Shown here piece after piece: positions 53,753 to 62,583 of a stretch of 64,000 nucleotides of DNA. The notes beneath the pieces were generated by a model that saw nothing but the letters and a program-made list of their open reading frames with translations, did not search any database and was not told the origin of the DNA. The translations under genes were made by a program, and so were the position numbers. Within the stretch, counting starts at the first letter, position 1, and every line of letters begins with the position of its first letter. The stretch is from Ruegeria sp. YS9. Its GTDB lineage: Bacteria > Pseudomonadota > Alphaproteobacteria > Rhodobacterales > Rhodobacteraceae. The stretch covers positions 839,001 through 903,000 of the forward strand of contig NZ_CP102409.1 of the NCBI RefSeq assembly GCF_024628725.1. The letters run 5' to 3'.

Positions 53753-54099
53753 GCCGCATAGGAGGAAAGAATCCGATTAGCTTTCTTTCTTTGCCTTCCC
53801 ACTTTTTGGCGGAACGGTTTGTGGTACCCGTTGCTTTTCGCATCCATAAGTGGGTTCCGACGCTCGTCGTTACTGACGCTAGGCCATTCAATGCCCAAAA
53901 TTCTGCAGCAGGCACACGATAGGGAAAAGTGCTCTAGAAAGTCATCGTTCGTCGGTGCGTTTTTGGGCTTCTTGGCTTTGGCTTTCTTCTTGCCTTTCTG
54001 CCGCTTGGTTCCAGGCATCGGAGAAAGCGGGTCATAAGACCAACCCCGCCCGCCAGGGTAAATGATTGTGCTACCACCTGAATAGCCGCCGCGCCCCAT
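53578..54099 (-). CDS. Hypothetical basic protein on a low-GC insert, 173 aa
   Basis: I choose the ATG at 54099 (GAGG six bases upstream), giving a start MGRGGYSGGSTIIYPGGRGW, glycine-rich, followed by a lysine-rich segment (KRQKGKKKAKAKKPKNAP) and a cysteine cluster CACC. GC is about 45% (27 of 60 in 53761-53820) against 67% (40 of 60 in 53401-53460). The last residues are encoded antisense to the truncated upstream gene, so the true end may have been lost. No family recognised. Confidence 0.45.
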   Translation of the reverse strand: MGRGGYSGGSTIIYPGGRGWSYDPLSPMPGTKRQKGKKKAKAKKPKNAPTNDDFLEHFSLSCACCRILGIEWPSVSNDERRNPLMDAKSNGYHKPFRQKVGRQRKKANRILSSYAAQCAASDKKGEVRPKIPKSIRFAAEVSSFPSRLEQRIKEHKNPPHHQADADNSPQTVK

Positions 54100-54197
54100 C
54101 TCGAACCTCACAAAACAAAAATCAATACCGCCAGTGTAGCGCTGGTCTTTGTCAGCGCAAGTATTGGCGGTCGCAGCCTATGGCTGCTCCAAACGGA

Positions 54198-54269
54198 ATA
54201 CAGGCAGTTGATGCAATATTATAATATTGAATCAATTATAGCGAAATGCCATAACAGGGCTGCCTGTAT
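54198..54269. other. Candidate oriT: nested inverted repeats
   Basis: A perfect 10-base inverted repeat, ATACAGGCAG (54198-54207) and CTGCCTGTAT (54260-54269), encloses a 28-base near-perfect palindrome (54208-54235, one mismatch per arm) centred on AATATTATAATATT. The 203-base gap between the low-GC gene and mobC is otherwise non-coding and also has GCAGCC-TAT-GGCTGC just upstream. AT-rich nested repeats directly before a mobC-relaxase operon are typical for a transfer origin or relaxosome operator. Confidence 0.6.
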
Positions 54270-54302
54270 GATGCTGGCAAGAAATAGGGGTGATTACTTC
54301 AC

Positions 54303-54893
54303 ATGGGCCGACCGCGCGCACCACGGCACAAACGACTGACGCAGAACCAGCGTTTTGCCATCGTGCGCAAGCGTGCCGAGGGGGTGCCGGTCGAAGATCT
54401 GGCCCGCGAATTCGGCGTCACGACCCGCAGCATTTTCTACACGTTGAAAGCCGATCAAAGCCGCAAACTTGATGCGCGCGTGCGCTCTGAGTTGGTGAAT
54501 GTCCGGCTCACACCGAAGGAGCTTGCGGGCTTTGATGCGGTGCTGACGCGGCATGATATCGCCAGCCGGGCGGAAGGGCTGCGTCGGCTAATCCATGCCT
54601 CGAACGATCTCTTTGTCCCTGATGATGAACTGGCCAATCAGATGCAGGGATTGTCGGCCTCTCTCAATCGCACCGGCAACAACATCAACCAAATTGCGCA
54701 GCGCCTGAACGAGGCAAAGCGCCAGGGAAAAACGCCGCCCTATGGCAACTCTGCCCATGGCCAGGTTCGTGCTTTGGCCGGGCTGATCTTCGATATCGCC
54801 GACCAGGTTCAAGACATGGCGCAGCGCCGCCGAAGTGCGCTGTCTGGCGAGGTTGCTCGCGTTCTGGGAGGCTTTGCCGATGGCCCGGAATAG
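54303..54893 (+). CDS. mobC: Relaxosome accessory protein, MobC-like
   Basis: A 196-residue basic DNA-binding protein. The N-terminal 60 residues contain a helix-turn-helix (KRAEGVPVEDLAREFGVTTR SI region, residues about 23-45). The C-terminal part has the MobC signature with SLNRTGNNINQIAQRLNEAK. MobC binds near oriT and helps the relaxase open the strand. It lies just right of the candidate oriT and overlaps the relaxase gene by 14 bases. Confidence 0.85.
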   Translation: MGRPRAPRHKRLTQNQRFAIVRKRAEGVPVEDLAREFGVTTRSIFYTLKADQSRKLDARVRSELVNVRLTPKELAGFDAVLTRHDIASRAEGLRRLIHASNDLFVPDDELANQMQGLSASLNRTGNNINQIAQRLNEAKRQGKTPPYGNSAHGQVRALAGLIFDIADQVQDMAQRRRSALSGEVARVLGGFADGPE

Positions 54894-56688
54894 CGCCGTT
54901 GCCGCCGCGCAGGAGGCCTTCTTCGATCGCGACTGGAGCCGCATTCGCGGCAGCGTGCCGCGTGCCCGCGCGAAGCAGATGGCGCGCGCCGCCATGGGGC
55001 ATTCCCCCGCGATCTTCAAAGCCATTCGCGACGGGGGCACACACAACAAAACACAGCTGCGCAACCAGCTGGAATACCTGACCACCAAGTCGAGCTTCAT
55101 CGTCGACAGCCGTGGTACCTATGACGGCCAAAGCGTTCTGTCAGCCAAAGAGATCGAGCAGGTCACACGCCGATTTTCAGCGCAATGGAATGAGGGGTTT
55201 CATCCCAAGCTGGGACATACCTCGCACCTCTTGATGGCGTTCCCAATTGGCACGCGTGGCGAAGATGTTGCCGAGATCACGCGCGAGATTTGCGAACGGT
55301 TCTTTCAGGGCGAAGGCAGCCACTTCGACTACATCGCAGCCGTGCATGAGGACCGGGATCACCCGCACGCGCATATCGTCCTGAACCGGCGCAGCAAGGA
55401 CGGTGAATTCTTCTTTCTGAAAGAAGGGCACCATTTCAACTACGACAGTTTTCGCGAGGCGATGGTGGAGGTGTCAGACCGCTATGGGCTGCGCCTTGAG
55501 GCGACGCGAAAGCTCGAGCGTGGGGTCACGACGAAGAGGCCGAGCGATGTAGATCAGCGTCGCGCGGAAGCCACGGGCCAGAAGCTGACCGAACGTGACC
55601 GCGTGGGGCCGGAGCTTGACCGTGCCTTGGTTGAGGTGGCGCAGAACGCGCGGCTTTATCGCGGCCTGGCTGCCGAGGCCTCGCGCGAGAACCAGCATGA
55701 CATTGCAGCAGCCTTGGACAAGGCCGCGACGCTCTTGGCGCAGGGTAAACCAATTGAAGCAGATGGAAAGGTATATGGCATGGCCGAAGAACAGCATTCG
55801 TTTGATGAGGTCGTGGATGCCTTTCACGACAAGATCCATCAGGTCGAACGGATCGTCGCGGACGCTCCGGTTGAACGGCGGGCGGCGCTCGAGCATGAGC
55901 TCAACGACATCTATCGCTCACTGTCACATCTGAGCCCAATGGGAACGCAGTCCCACACCTTGCTCGAAGACGCGTCCCAAAGTGGTATCTATTCGGCCGC
56001 GAATATACGGGCCGAGGCCCAAGGAGCTTTGCAGGCTCCAGCTTTGGCAGAGCGTCTTCAGCAGGCTTTGAAAGGCACCGGCATTGACGCGCAAGAGGTG
56101 ACGCGTCGTGTCGAAATAGGCGCGGGCAATGCCGCGCTGGAGCGGCAATGGCTTGGACAGGATCTGAAGGTGATTGCCGAGAAGGAAGGCTATGACCTGT
56201 CTCGCGCCGATGAGCTTGAGAAAGCAATCGATCGCCTCGACCAGGTGCACGGTGATCTGGGTCGTTTGTTGGCCGGTGCTGACGTTCTCAAGGATAGTGG
56301 GTCGGTGGAGGCTGACCGGCAGGAAGCCATCACCGACCGGCTTCCGCCGATCACTGCTGAAATCCTGAGCCGTATGAGGGACGACCCAACCGCAGATCCA
56401 TTCCGCAGCGATCTGGAGCGCGAGACCTTGAGGGCCGAACTGGAGGATCTGGCCGGAGAAGAAAACACCCCGGACTTGGCAATTGGCGATGAGACTGCGT
56501 TGGAGGAACATATCGAAGACCGCCTGGACCGGCTTTATGCGGCCAAAGCCTATCTGCAGAGTGATGCCGCTCTGGCGAGCAGCGTGGCGATGGAGCACGT
56601 CCTCGACGAGATCGCCAATGAAGAAATCGACGTTCAACGCGAGCGGCATGTCGATAGCGATGGCGAAAAGGGTGTGACGCATGGGTAA
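54880..56688 (+). CDS. Relaxase, VirD2/MobP type
   Basis: About 602 residues. The N-terminal nicking domain has a candidate catalytic tyrosine in LEYLTT (Tyr66) and the metal-binding histidine motif HEDRDHPHAHIVLNRR (His161, His163, His165). The remaining 400 residues are helical and charged, probably for coupling and transport. It would nick oriT and pilot the strand into the recipient. The start at 54880 gives MARNSAVAAAQEAFFDRDW. It overlaps the T4CP gene by 8 bases. Confidence 0.88.
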   Translation: MARNSAVAAAQEAFFDRDWSRIRGSVPRARAKQMARAAMGHSPAIFKAIRDGGTHNKTQLRNQLEYLTTKSSFIVDSRGTYDGQSVLSAKEIEQVTRRFSAQWNEGFHPKLGHTSHLLMAFPIGTRGEDVAEITREICERFFQGEGSHFDYIAAVHEDRDHPHAHIVLNRRSKDGEFFFLKEGHHFNYDSFREAMVEVSDRYGLRLEATRKLERGVTTKRPSDVDQRRAEATGQKLTERDRVGPELDRALVEVAQNARLYRGLAAEASRENQHDIAAALDKAATLLAQGKPIEADGKVYGMAEEQHSFDEVVDAFHDKIHQVERIVADAPVERRAALEHELNDIYRSLSHLSPMGTQSHTLLEDASQSGIYSAANIRAEAQGALQAPALAERLQQALKGTGIDAQEVTRRVEIGAGNAALERQWLGQDLKVIAEKEGYDLSRADELEKAIDRLDQVHGDLGRLLAGADVLKDSGSVEADRQEAITDRLPPITAEILSRMRDDPTADPFRSDLERETLRAELEDLAGEENTPDLAIGDETALEEHIEDRLDRLYAAKAYLQSDAALASSVAMEHVLDEIANEEIDVQRERHVDSDGEKGVTHG

Positions 56689-58573
56689 GACGCGGATCGC
56701 ACTCGGCGTCTTGAGCTTTGCTCTTCTGGGAGCGGTGTTGGGCTATGTCCTGGCGTCGGCCTTTCTGACATTCCGCTGGTTTGGGGTCGGGGCGGACATC
56801 GATTTTCTGATGTTGGCACGCAGCTATGGGGTTCTCCGAATGACCCATCCGGCCGATATGCAGATTGTTCACCTGATCGTGGGGGGCAATGCAGCAGCCG
56901 GTGTTTTGCTCAGTGCGATCTTGATGAACGACGCGCTGACCAAATTTGGGGAAACCCACTGGCAGCACATGTCAGAGATGAAGCGGAACGGCTTTTTCGG
57001 CAAGCCTGGCCACGGCTTTGTCCTCGGCAAAATGGGCAAGCCTAAGAGTCGCAAACCCTTCGTGATGTCCAAGGTGTTCCCCCATGCCCTGATCGTCGCC
57101 CCGACCGGACGCGGCAAAACGACGGGGTTCGTCATCCCGAACCTGCTTACCTATCAGGGCAGCGCGGTGGTGTTGGACGTGAAGGGTGAGAACTTCGAGG
57201 CGACGGCGCGCCATAGGGCCGCGCAAGGCGACAAGGTGTTTCGGTTTGCGCCCACTGATTGGAAGGACGGCCGCTCGCACCGGTACAATCCTTTGCTGCG
57301 AATATCGGCGCTGGAAAACGTCGACCGCCAACAGATGGAGCTGCAACTCCTGGCCTCGCTGTTTCTGCAAGCAGATAACGACCGCGTCCAAGGGCTCCTC
57401 GACGGCGGTATCGATCTGTTCGTGGCGGCAGGGCTTTTGGCGTTCGAGCGAAAGCGGCCGACCCTGGGCGAGATCTATCGCATCACCGCATCAGGCGGAG
57501 ACAAGCAGAAAGAGTACCGCCGCCGTGCAGACGAGGTGGTCAATCCAGCCGCCAAACTGATTTTCATGCGCATGGCCTCGACCAACAACGACACGCTGAC
57601 GTCTTACCTGTCGCTTCTCATGACCTCGGGCCTCAAGCAATGGTCGAACCCCGCCATCGATCGGGCGACCGCAACGTCAGACTTCGATTTTCGCGACATC
57701 CGAAAGACGCCGTTTTCCGTCTATCTGGTGGTCGAGCCGCTGATGGTGAAACCGCTCGCGCCGCTGATCCGCCTGTTCTTCTCGGACTTGCTGGCATCGC
57801 TACAAGACCATGAACCTGGCAAGGATGAGCCTTGGCCGGTGATGATTATGCTCGATGAGTTCAACCGCCTCGGCAAAATGCCGATCGTTCTGGACAGCAT
57901 TGAAACACTGCGATCTTACCGGGCGAATCTCGCGATCGTCACACAGACGATCCCAGCTTTGGATGAGATCTACGGCGAAAATGCCCGGCGTGCCCTGCAG
58001 GGCAACGCGGGCATCAAGCTCTATCTCACGCCCTCAGATGAGAAGACCATTGAAGAGCTCAGCAAAGCCGTCGGCAAAACCACCAAACGGGTTGTGACCC
58101 GCTCGCGCTCGGTCGGCCGCAACCCATTTACCGGGCGCAGCATGTCTGAACGAACGGAAGAAACCGCGTTGCTGCCAGAGGATGAGGCGCGGCGCATGGA
58201 TCTTGATGACATCGTTCTGGTGGTCGACGCGCAAATGCCCGTCCGCGCCAAGCGGATCAAATACTATGAGGATCGGTTTTTTAAGCAGATCTTCGACAAG
58301 CAGACCGGCGATCTGCCGTACCCCACAGCCGGGGACCAAATGCGCGGGCTGCAGGGGCAGATCAAGGCACTGGAGGCGAAGATCGGGGCACTTGAGGTGC
58401 CGAGAGCGGTTTCAGATGACGGGTCTGAGGGTGGTGGGAAACGGCGTGATGAGATTGATAGTCTGGCCAGCGAAAAGCGGGGCGAGCCGAACGAGGGCAA
58501 GCCAAGTACGGATGAGTATCGGGCAGGTGCCGAACGGGTGGAGAGATTTATGGAGGAGGCAGCTCGCGGATAA
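56681..58573 (+). CDS. traG: Type IV coupling protein, VirD4/TraG family
   Basis: A 630-residue protein with two N-terminal membrane helices (about 7-30 and 62-84), Walker A APTGRGKT (140-147) and Walker B VMIMLDEFNRLGKMP. It is the ATPase that brings the relaxase-DNA complex to the transfer channel. The C-terminal tail (from about 540) is charged and variable. No VirB channel genes accompany it, so it must rely on another element's channel, or those genes lie outside the window. Confidence 0.9.
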   Translation: MGKTRIALGVLSFALLGAVLGYVLASAFLTFRWFGVGADIDFLMLARSYGVLRMTHPADMQIVHLIVGGNAAAGVLLSAILMNDALTKFGETHWQHMSEMKRNGFFGKPGHGFVLGKMGKPKSRKPFVMSKVFPHALIVAPTGRGKTTGFVIPNLLTYQGSAVVLDVKGENFEATARHRAAQGDKVFRFAPTDWKDGRSHRYNPLLRISALENVDRQQMELQLLASLFLQADNDRVQGLLDGGIDLFVAAGLLAFERKRPTLGEIYRITASGGDKQKEYRRRADEVVNPAAKLIFMRMASTNNDTLTSYLSLLMTSGLKQWSNPAIDRATATSDFDFRDIRKTPFSVYLVVEPLMVKPLAPLIRLFFSDLLASLQDHEPGKDEPWPVMIMLDEFNRLGKMPIVLDSIETLRSYRANLAIVTQTIPALDEIYGENARRALQGNAGIKLYLTPSDEKTIEELSKAVGKTTKRVVTRSRSVGRNPFTGRSMSERTEETALLPEDEARRMDLDDIVLVVDAQMPVRAKRIKYYEDRFFKQIFDKQTGDLPYPTAGDQMRGLQGQIKALEAKIGALEVPRAVSDDGSEGGGKRRDEIDSLASEKRGEPNEGKPSTDEYRAGAERVERFMEEAARG

Positions 58574-58686
58574 ACGGGCGGGAAGCGGTCCTTCTCTGCT
58601 ACCTCGAACCCGTCAGCTCGAAAAGCTGGAAGCCGACGTTCAATCTAACCCAATCACTGTCTCCACTCTGCATCGCCGCGAGGCGC

Positions 58687-60405
58687 CTAGTACCCGATGA
58701 CTTCCCCCAACACTTCTCCTGCGGCGCCGTCGGGTGGGCGCGTATCTGCGATCGCGGCAAGCGTCAGCGCTAGGTCGACCGTGTGGACGCGGCGCGAGAC
58801 CCGCTGAGGCGCGAGGCCGAACCCGGCAAAGGCGATGGGCACGTGGGTGTCATAGCGCCAGGGCGAGCCGTGGGTGACAGTGACGGATAGGCCGTCGAAA
58901 TCGTTGATGAACCAGCCGGGGCTGGTGACGAGGTAGATGTCGCCCGAGCGGTCGGGGTTGTAGTTGTTGGCCACGGCCCGCATCAGCGCATTGTCGGGCA
59001 GGGCGCCCGTGCGAATGCGCGATGAGGGCACGGCGAAGGCGATGCCTTCGAAGGCCGAAAGCTCTTCGGCGATGGCGGTTTCCAGCGCGACAAGGTCAAT
59101 GTCTGTGCGGCTGTGCACCTCGTCCGAGAGGGTGAGATAAGGGTGGTCATAGCCCGCGATCAGCGGACCGGTCAGGCCAAAGCGTGCGCGGATGCGGTCG
59201 GCGGCGGGTTGGGTCGCCCAGTGCTCGGGGTTGACATAGCCGCCCATCTCTCCCAGCTCGGCCAGGTATCCCGGCGCCTCGGGCGTGCCGTGATCGGCGG
59301 AAAGGGCGATCAGGGTGTTCTCAAGCCCGATCTCGGCGTCGATGAAGGCGAAGAGATCGGCCAGGGTGCGGTCAAGCCGGATCAGGTTTTCCTCGGCCTC
59401 CAGGCTGGAGGGTCCGAAGCCGTGGCCGACATAGTCGGTCGCCGAAAAGCTGACCGACAGGTAATCGGTGATATCATCCTGGCCCAGCCCCTCGGCTGTG
59501 ATCAGGGTCTTGGCGAAATCGGCGGTAATCTCGTCCCCGGCAGGGCTGAAGGTGAGAAGCGTGGCGAAATAGGGGTCGTTCTTCCACGACAGCGGGTCGA
59601 TGGTGGAATAGGGGTGCGGAAAGGTGCGTCCGAACCCGGCAAGGTCGGTTTCCCATTCCTGATCGTCGCGGTCACCGAAGAGGTAGCTGTCGATGGGATG
59701 GGTCAGCTCCCAAGAGGTGTTAAGGTAATTCTGCAGGAAATCCTTGGCGTTCCAGTCGGTCACCCAAGAGGGGTAGCTGTCATAGTAGTAGCTGGAGGTG
59801 ACGAATTCGCCGGCGGATTTGGAGAACCAGAACGCCTTGCCCGTGTGGCCTGCCATTGAGACGGCGCCGCGATCCTTGACCGAGACGCCAAAGACCTTGG
59901 CGCGGCCCTGGGTGGCGATGGTGAGTTCATCGGAAAAGGTGGTGGTCAGGATGGCGCGGGGCGAGCGGCCATCGGAACTGGCGGCAAGCTGGGTGGGGTC
60001 GACCTCGGTCTCGGGGTTGACATCGGCACCCTGGGTGAGGAGCGGATAGGCGGCGTCCTCGACATTGTAGATGGTGCGCCCGGTGGCGCGGTCGTACCAG
60101 AGGTTGCCGACCATGCCGTGGGCCGCCGGATTGGCGCCGGTGGCCAGCGTGGTATGGCCGACGACGGTTTCGGTGTTGGCGTGGGCGTGGTGAGCGTTGT
60201 CGAAATAGACGCCCTGATCCATCAGATAGCGGAAACCGCCCGGGCCGAATTGGTCGTAGTGGCGAAATGGCAGGTCGCCGCGCAGTTGATCCACAGTGAT
60301 CTGGAGGATGAGGCGCGGCTTGTCCTCGGCGACTGCAGCGTTCGCCAAGAAAAACGCCAGGAACAAGATGCAACTGGCCATTTGGATAGGCTGTTTTACC
60401 AACAT
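58687..60405 (-). CDS. PafA-like alkaline phosphatase/phosphodiesterase
   Basis: A 572-residue exported protein; the signal peptide ends near VAEDKPR (residue 27). It belongs to the type I phosphodiesterase/nucleotide-pyrophosphatase superfamily: LILQITVDQLRGDL with the first metal-binding Asp, the nucleophile Thr in NTETVVGHTTLATG, SFSATDYVGHGFGPSS and ALSADHGTPEAPG. This is the PafA-type monoesterase pattern used to obtain phosphate outside the cytoplasm. AAGGAG precedes the ATG by six bases. It may sit in the element or in flanking chromosome. Confidence 0.87.
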   Translation of the reverse strand: MLVKQPIQMASCILFLAFFLANAAVAEDKPRLILQITVDQLRGDLPFRHYDQFGPGGFRYLMDQGVYFDNAHHAHANTETVVGHTTLATGANPAAHGMVGNLWYDRATGRTIYNVEDAAYPLLTQGADVNPETEVDPTQLAASSDGRSPRAILTTTFSDELTIATQGRAKVFGVSVKDRGAVSMAGHTGKAFWFSKSAGEFVTSSYYYDSYPSWVTDWNAKDFLQNYLNTSWELTHPIDSYLFGDRDDQEWETDLAGFGRTFPHPYSTIDPLSWKNDPYFATLLTFSPAGDEITADFAKTLITAEGLGQDDITDYLSVSFSATDYVGHGFGPSSLEAEENLIRLDRTLADLFAFIDAEIGLENTLIALSADHGTPEAPGYLAELGEMGGYVNPEHWATQPAADRIRARFGLTGPLIAGYDHPYLTLSDEVHSRTDIDLVALETAIAEELSAFEGIAFAVPSSRIRTGALPDNALMRAVANNYNPDRSGDIYLVTSPGWFINDFDGLSVTVTHGSPWRYDTHVPIAFAGFGLAPQRVSRRVHTVDLALTLAAIADTRPPDGAAGEVLGEVIGY

Positions 60406-60460
60406 CGAAGGCTCCTTCCTCTCGTCGGTCGGCCCACGCGGTGCGCGGGCCGTGGCGTTA

Positions 60461-61462
60461 TCAGTTTACGGGCAGTATATCCGGGAACACCCAACTGCCA
60501 TCAAGAACCTCGGCGCGCGGCTCATAGAGCCGGACCGTGTAGTTCCAACCCGACGTGACGGGGATGCAGTTGATACGCCCGTCCTCGCAGGCCCCAAAGT
60601 GAATGGTATAGGAGCCATCTGCGTTCGGCGTGGCGGAGGTGTTGTTGTAGCTGTTCCGCCCCAGATCGTTGGGTGCCAGGTAGCCCTCGGCGTCGTAGAT
60701 GGTGATCGACCAGAAGGCGTCCACCGGCACGTCCTGCAACGTCACCACATGGGGTGTCTCGCCATCATTCTGATCAACGCTACCGACGATGCCCTGCGCC
60801 GTGGATCCCGGTTGCCCAGCCCAGCCCGCCATGCCGATCAGGTGGTCGAGCGGGTCGATTTCGCCTGGGCGACCGAAGGAGGTGGTGGATTCAAGCCCAA
60901 CGACCGCTGCCAGGTCGCTGACGGCCTGGCGCGCCGCGGCGAGGGCGTCGAGATCCCAGTCCGGCGCCTCGAAGGGGCCCTCGCCGCCGCCGTCGAGGAC
61001 AATTCCGTCCTGCACGGCATGAGCGCGGGCGGCATCGTCCGGGTCGCCTGCGTCGATGAAGGTGCGGAACAATAGCATCGCGAAGCGCGTCCCGACCTCG
61101 TCCCCGGTCAGTTCATAGGCGCCGGGCTTGGCATAGGCGAAGTTGTAGTGATCCTGGCTGATCACCAGCACCGACTGGAACCGCCCGTCGCCCTCGGGCA
61201 GCGTCACCGTCACCGGCTCGGACAGGTCGATGATGGCGGCGGAATAGAGCGTGTCCTGATTGGGCCGGATCACCGGCTGCGGCCCATCGGCGGAGACAAC
61301 CTCGCGATCATGGGCGATCTCGCCCACGCCAATACCGTATGTCTGCATACCGAGCCGGAACATCGTATCGCTTTCGGCGCGCATCAGGGTCTGGATCGTG
61401 ATGTCCTCGGCGAGGAGTGGCAAAGGCGCGCAGAGCGCGAGGGCAAGAAGAAGGCGTCGCAT
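60461..61462 (-). CDS. Exported DUF1254/DUF1214 protein, first copy
   Basis: About 333 residues with a signal peptide (MRRLLLALALCAPLPLLAED). The N-terminal DUF1254 part has RPNQDTLYSAAIIDLSEPVT, the C-terminal DUF1214 part has DAFWSITIYDAEGYLAPN and GWNYTVRLYEPRAEVLDGSW. Function of these domains is unknown; both are often secreted. The start at 61462 lies 15 bases downstream of the paralogous gene, and the two proteins share clear similarity, so they arose by tandem duplication. Confidence 0.82.
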   Translation of the reverse strand: MRRLLLALALCAPLPLLAEDITIQTLMRAESDTMFRLGMQTYGIGVGEIAHDREVVSADGPQPVIRPNQDTLYSAAIIDLSEPVTVTLPEGDGRFQSVLVISQDHYNFAYAKPGAYELTGDEVGTRFAMLLFRTFIDAGDPDDAARAHAVQDGIVLDGGGEGPFEAPDWDLDALAAARQAVSDLAAVVGLESTTSFGRPGEIDPLDHLIGMAGWAGQPGSTAQGIVGSVDQNDGETPHVVTLQDVPVDAFWSITIYDAEGYLAPNDLGRNSYNNTSATPNADGSYTIHFGACEDGRINCIPVTSGWNYTVRLYEPRAEVLDGSWVFPDILPVN

Positions 61463-61476
61463 ATTCTGGGTCCTTT

Positions 61477-62538
61477 CTATCCGTTCACGGGCTGGACGGC
61501 AGGGAAGGTCCACGACCCGTCGAGGACCTCTGGCGCCGCCCTGTAGAGCCGCACGGTGTAGTTCCACCCCTCGACGAGCGGCAGGCAATTCACGCGCCCG
61601 TCCTCGCAGCCGCCCAGATGCACGGTCATGCTGCCGTCCTCGTTGTACGTCCCGCTGACGGAATTGATGACATAGGCATCGAGTGCGTTCGGGGCAAAAT
61701 AACGGTTCGCATCATAGACACTGACCGACCAGAAATCCTTGACCGGAACCTCGGCGGGTACCTCGAACTTGTATTCCCCGACCGGCAGGTTCGGCGTTTT
61801 TCCGACATAGAGCGCCTCATGCTCAGGCAACCCGCCCCAACCGCCGGCCGTGCCGATGAAATGCCGCACCGGGTCGACATCCCCCTTCTTGCCGAACATG
61901 CGAAAACTGTTCGGGACGTAAGAGTAGAAACCGACGGCGGCCCTTATGAGCCCCTCGTAGTTCTCTTCGTCATAGGGCGGGACGATGAAGGGGTCTGACG
62001 ATGCTGCGTCAATCGACATCTGGTCCTGGATCGCGTGCACGGCGGCCATGTCCGCCGGGTCGGTCGCATCCACGAGGATGCGCAGATAGACCGCGACGTA
62101 GTCGGTATCGAAGGTCTCCGTATTCAGCGTGTAGGTGCCGCCACCGTGGAACACCTCGTTGAGGTAGTGATCCTGGTTGATGACCATCGCCGACATGTAG
62201 CGGTCGCCGACATCCGGAAGGGTGAATGTGGCGCCCTCGCTGATATCGATGATCGCGGTGCTGTAGAGCGTATCTCGGTTCGCGCTGACGGTCGTCTGAT
62301 TGTCGACGGGCATCATCTCGCGGAAGTGGTAGAACCTGTTCACCCCTCCGGCGAGGGCAACATATTTGCCGAACTCGATATCGGTGGCGGCGCGGATGAA
62401 GTTGTCGACGTTAACCGGGATCTCGCGGGCGTCCACGAGGGCGTCGAGGTTGTCATCGGCGAACTGGGCCGAGGCGGGGGCGGCGCACAGGCTTGCGACA
62501 GCGGCCGCGATGGCAATGCTCTGAATTTGTTTCTTCAT
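61477..62538 (-). CDS. Exported DUF1254/DUF1214 protein, second copy
   Basis: A 353-residue protein with signal peptide MKKQIQSIAIAAAVASLCAA ending near ASA. It shares with its neighbour NRDTLYSTAIIDISEGATFT, MVINQDHYLNEVF, DFWSVSVYDANRYFAPN and GWNYTVRLYRAAPEVLDGSW. Probably periplasmic or outer-membrane associated. Located between an outer-membrane-like protein and its paralogue, all on the minus strand. Confidence 0.82.
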   Translation of the reverse strand: MKKQIQSIAIAAAVASLCAAPASAQFADDNLDALVDAREIPVNVDNFIRAATDIEFGKYVALAGGVNRFYHFREMMPVDNQTTVSANRDTLYSTAIIDISEGATFTLPDVGDRYMSAMVINQDHYLNEVFHGGGTYTLNTETFDTDYVAVYLRILVDATDPADMAAVHAIQDQMSIDAASSDPFIVPPYDEENYEGLIRAAVGFYSYVPNSFRMFGKKGDVDPVRHFIGTAGGWGGLPEHEALYVGKTPNLPVGEYKFEVPAEVPVKDFWSVSVYDANRYFAPNALDAYVINSVSGTYNEDGSMTVHLGGCEDGRVNCLPLVEGWNYTVRLYRAAPEVLDGSWTFPAVQPVNG

Positions 62539-62583
62539 CGGATTTTCCTTCTCAGAAGTGTTTGGGCAGACATGCGCTTCCCG

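Noticed and set aside
54208..54235. Transcription terminator
   Set aside because: The palindrome is AT-rich, lacks a GC stem and T-run, and is nested within a longer inverted repeat upstream of mobC, which fits an operator or oriT better.
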